DNA of 64,000 nucleotides from Enterococcus mundtii (GTDB lineage Bacteria > Bacillota > Bacilli > Lactobacillales > Enterococcaceae): assembly GCF_002813755.1 (NCBI RefSeq), contig NZ_CP018061.1:1478001-1542000 (forward strand), read 5' to 3'. The position numbers were made by a program, and so were the translations under genes. Shown here in pieces: positions 62,556-64,000 of the stretch. How positions within the stretch are numbered: position 1 is the first letter of the stretch; every line of letters starts with the position of its first letter. The notes under the pieces are model-generated. The model had not been told where the DNA came from, ran no database searches, and saw only the letters and a list, made by a program, of their open reading frames with translations.

Positions 62556-64000
62556 TTATTTTGCTTCATACCATGTTTTGCCCCAACTGCTATCTGTGAT
62601 CAATGGAACATGTAAAGCAACCGCCTGTTCCATTACTTCGCTGACTAATTTATCTAACCTCTCTAATTCACTTTCTGGCACTTCAAAGACTAATTCATCG
62701 TGCACTTGAAGCAACATCGTCGCTTGCAAGTCCGATTCTTTCAAGCGTTTGTCTAATTCGATCATGGCGATTTTCAGGATATCCGCCGCACTTCCTTGGA
62801 TTGGTGTATTGATCGCTGTTCGTTCAGCAAATGAACGAATGTTGTAGTTTCTTGAATTGATGTCGGGTAAATAACGACGACGATGGTATAACGTTTCAAC
62901 AAAACCTTGATCTTTCGCTTCACGAACGATACGCTCCATGTATTCTTTGACACCTGGATATTTTTCAAAGTACGTATCGATATATTGTTGAGCCGCTTTA
63001 CGAGTAATGCCTAAGTTTTGTGATAACCCATAATCAGAAATTCCATAAACGATTCCGAAATTGACTGCTTTCGCTTGACGACGCATATTTGGTGTCACGT
63101 CTTCGGCTTTTTCAATGCCGAACACACGCATTGCTGTACTTGAATGGATATCTTGTCCTTCTAAAAAGGCAGCTTTTAAATGCTCGTCATCTGAGATATG
63201 CGCCAATACACGTAATTCGATCTGAGAATAGTCAGAAGAATAGATCAACCAATCTTCATTTCTAGGAACGAATGCTTGACGGATCTTGCGACCTTCATCT
63301 AAACGGATCGGAATATTTTGTAAGTTGGGATCAACTGAACTCAAACGGCCTGTCTGCGTCAATGTTTGAACATAGCGAGTATGGACTTTCCCGTCCGATT
63401 GGATCACTTTCAGTAAACCTTCGACATAGGTCGATTGGATTTTAGCGATTTGTCGATAAATCAAAATATCATCAACGATCGGTGCTTGCTCACGCAATTG
63501 TTCTAAGACATCAACCGCAGTCGAATACCCTGTCTTGGTTTTTTTGATCACTGGAAGACCCATCTTTTCAAAAAGGATGACACCTAATTGTTTGGGTGAG
63601 TTTAGATTGAATTCTTCTCCAGCCTCTTCATAGATTTTTCGTTCGATCTCTCTCAATCGATCCGAAAATTCGATTTTCATTTCTTGAAGACGAGTCGCAT
63701 CCACTTTGATCCCACTGATTTCCATTTCAGCCAAGATGATCGACAAAGGTAATTCCATTTTTCGGAAAAGATCTTCTTGATTTTTTTCTGCTAATTCTTG
63801 ACTTAGTTTAGGTGTCAAGCCATTGATTGCTGAAACTTTACGTGCTAGGTGGGCAAAGAAAACTTCTTCATCTTCTGGTAGACCTTTCTTCGCGCCTTTT
63901 CCATAGATTGCTTCATCCGATTGAATATCGTGGTACCCATAATGTGACGCTATCCCTTCGATGTCCTCACTTTTCTCGTTCGTATCCAATAAATATGCAC
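62556..64000 (-). CDS. polA: DNA polymerase I, C-terminal part (5' end outside window)
   Basis: The frame is open to the last base; 481 C-terminal residues are visible. Polymerase motifs A (DYSQIELRVLAHIS), B (RRQAKAVNFGIVYGISDYG) and C (LLQVHDELVFEVP) are all intact. The start of the visible part belongs to the proofreading-like domain. It fills gaps in repair and Okazaki fragment processing. The first residue of the protein is outside the window, as is the 5'-3' exonuclease domain. Confidence 0.96.
   Translation of the reverse strand, partial: AYLLDTNEKSEDIEGIASHYGYHDIQSDEAIYGKGAKKGLPEDEEVFFAHLARKVSAINGLTPKLSQELAEKNQEDLFRKMELPLSIILAEMEISGIKVDATRLQEMKIEFSDRLREIERKIYEEAGEEFNLNSPKQLGVILFEKMGLPVIKKTKTGYSTAVDVLEQLREQAPIVDDILIYRQIAKIQSTYVEGLLKVIQSDGKVHTRYVQTLTQTGRLSSVDPNLQNIPIRLDEGRKIRQAFVPRNEDWLIYSSDYSQIELRVLAHISDDEHLKAAFLEGQDIHSSTAMRVFGIEKAEDVTPNMRRQAKAVNFGIVYGISDYGLSQNLGITRKAAQQYIDTYFEKYPGVKEYMERIVREAKDQGFVETLYHRRRYLPDINSRNYNIRSFAERTAINTPIQGSAADILKIAMIELDKRLKESDLQATMLLQVHDELVFEVPESELERLDKLVSEVMEQAVALHVPLITDSSWGKTWYEAK

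Overview
The window looks like the chromosome of a low-GC Firmicute, most probably an Enterococcus (species not resolved). The housekeeping genes and their order (polA, mutM, coaE, nrdR, dnaB, dnaI; trmK with its Nif3-family neighbour; pepT; clpB under a CtsR-type promoter; lepA) and the many PTS systems are typical of enterococci and lactobacilli. No rRNA, tRNA, CRISPR array, transposase or prophage gene was seen. Most genes are on the minus strand.

Left end to 4.9 kb: a partial secreted GH85 endo-beta-N-acetylglucosaminidase, a MerR regulator and a lipoprotein. From 4.9 to 22.0 kb lies a propanediol-utilisation (pdu) bacterial microcompartment locus: one long minus-strand run, pduA-B-C-D-E-G-H-K-J-L-eutJ-M-N-O-P-Q-F-ackA. 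A divergent PocR-type regulator follows, then a cobalamin riboswitch with its own strong promoter and terminator, pointing into pocR from behind, and then pduV and pduU. The set encodes the shell, coenzyme-B12 diol dehydratase with its reactivase, adenosyltransferase, aldehyde and alcohol dehydrogenases, phosphotransacylase and kinase. Together these turn 1,2-propanediol into propanol and propionate with ATP. The riboswitch arrangement matches the Listeria design in which B12 controls an antisense RNA to pocR.

22.1-29.6 kb is an accessory stretch. It holds a hicAB toxin-antitoxin pair between two copies of a 112-bp direct repeat, a NusG-II-domain protein, zinc-independent ribosomal protein paralogues (L32, S14) behind a Zur-box-like operator, a YxeA-like protein, a secreted C39-like protein with three cell-surface repeats, and an ABC transporter pair.

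29.6-44.5 kb: lepA, an Eis-like acetyltransferase, a deoxyribosyltransferase, a GRP-family sugar transporter, a fructose-family PTS with a GH38 alpha-mannosidase and a PRD regulator, and clpB. 44.8-50.3 kb: a GntR-controlled locus with an aspartylglucosaminidase-family hydrolase, cellobiose-type PTS EIIB and EIIC, an M20 peptidase and a short GrdB-like protein. With the GH85 and GH38 genes this suggests salvage of N-glycans and glycosyl-asparagine. 50.7-64 kb is core: a YbhN/UPF0104 membrane protein, a lipid kinase, pepT, a Nif3-family protein, trmK, dnaI, dnaB, nrdR, a CsbD-like protein, coaE, mutM and a partial polA. Dispersed short intergenic repeats lie in this stretch and near the GH38 gene.
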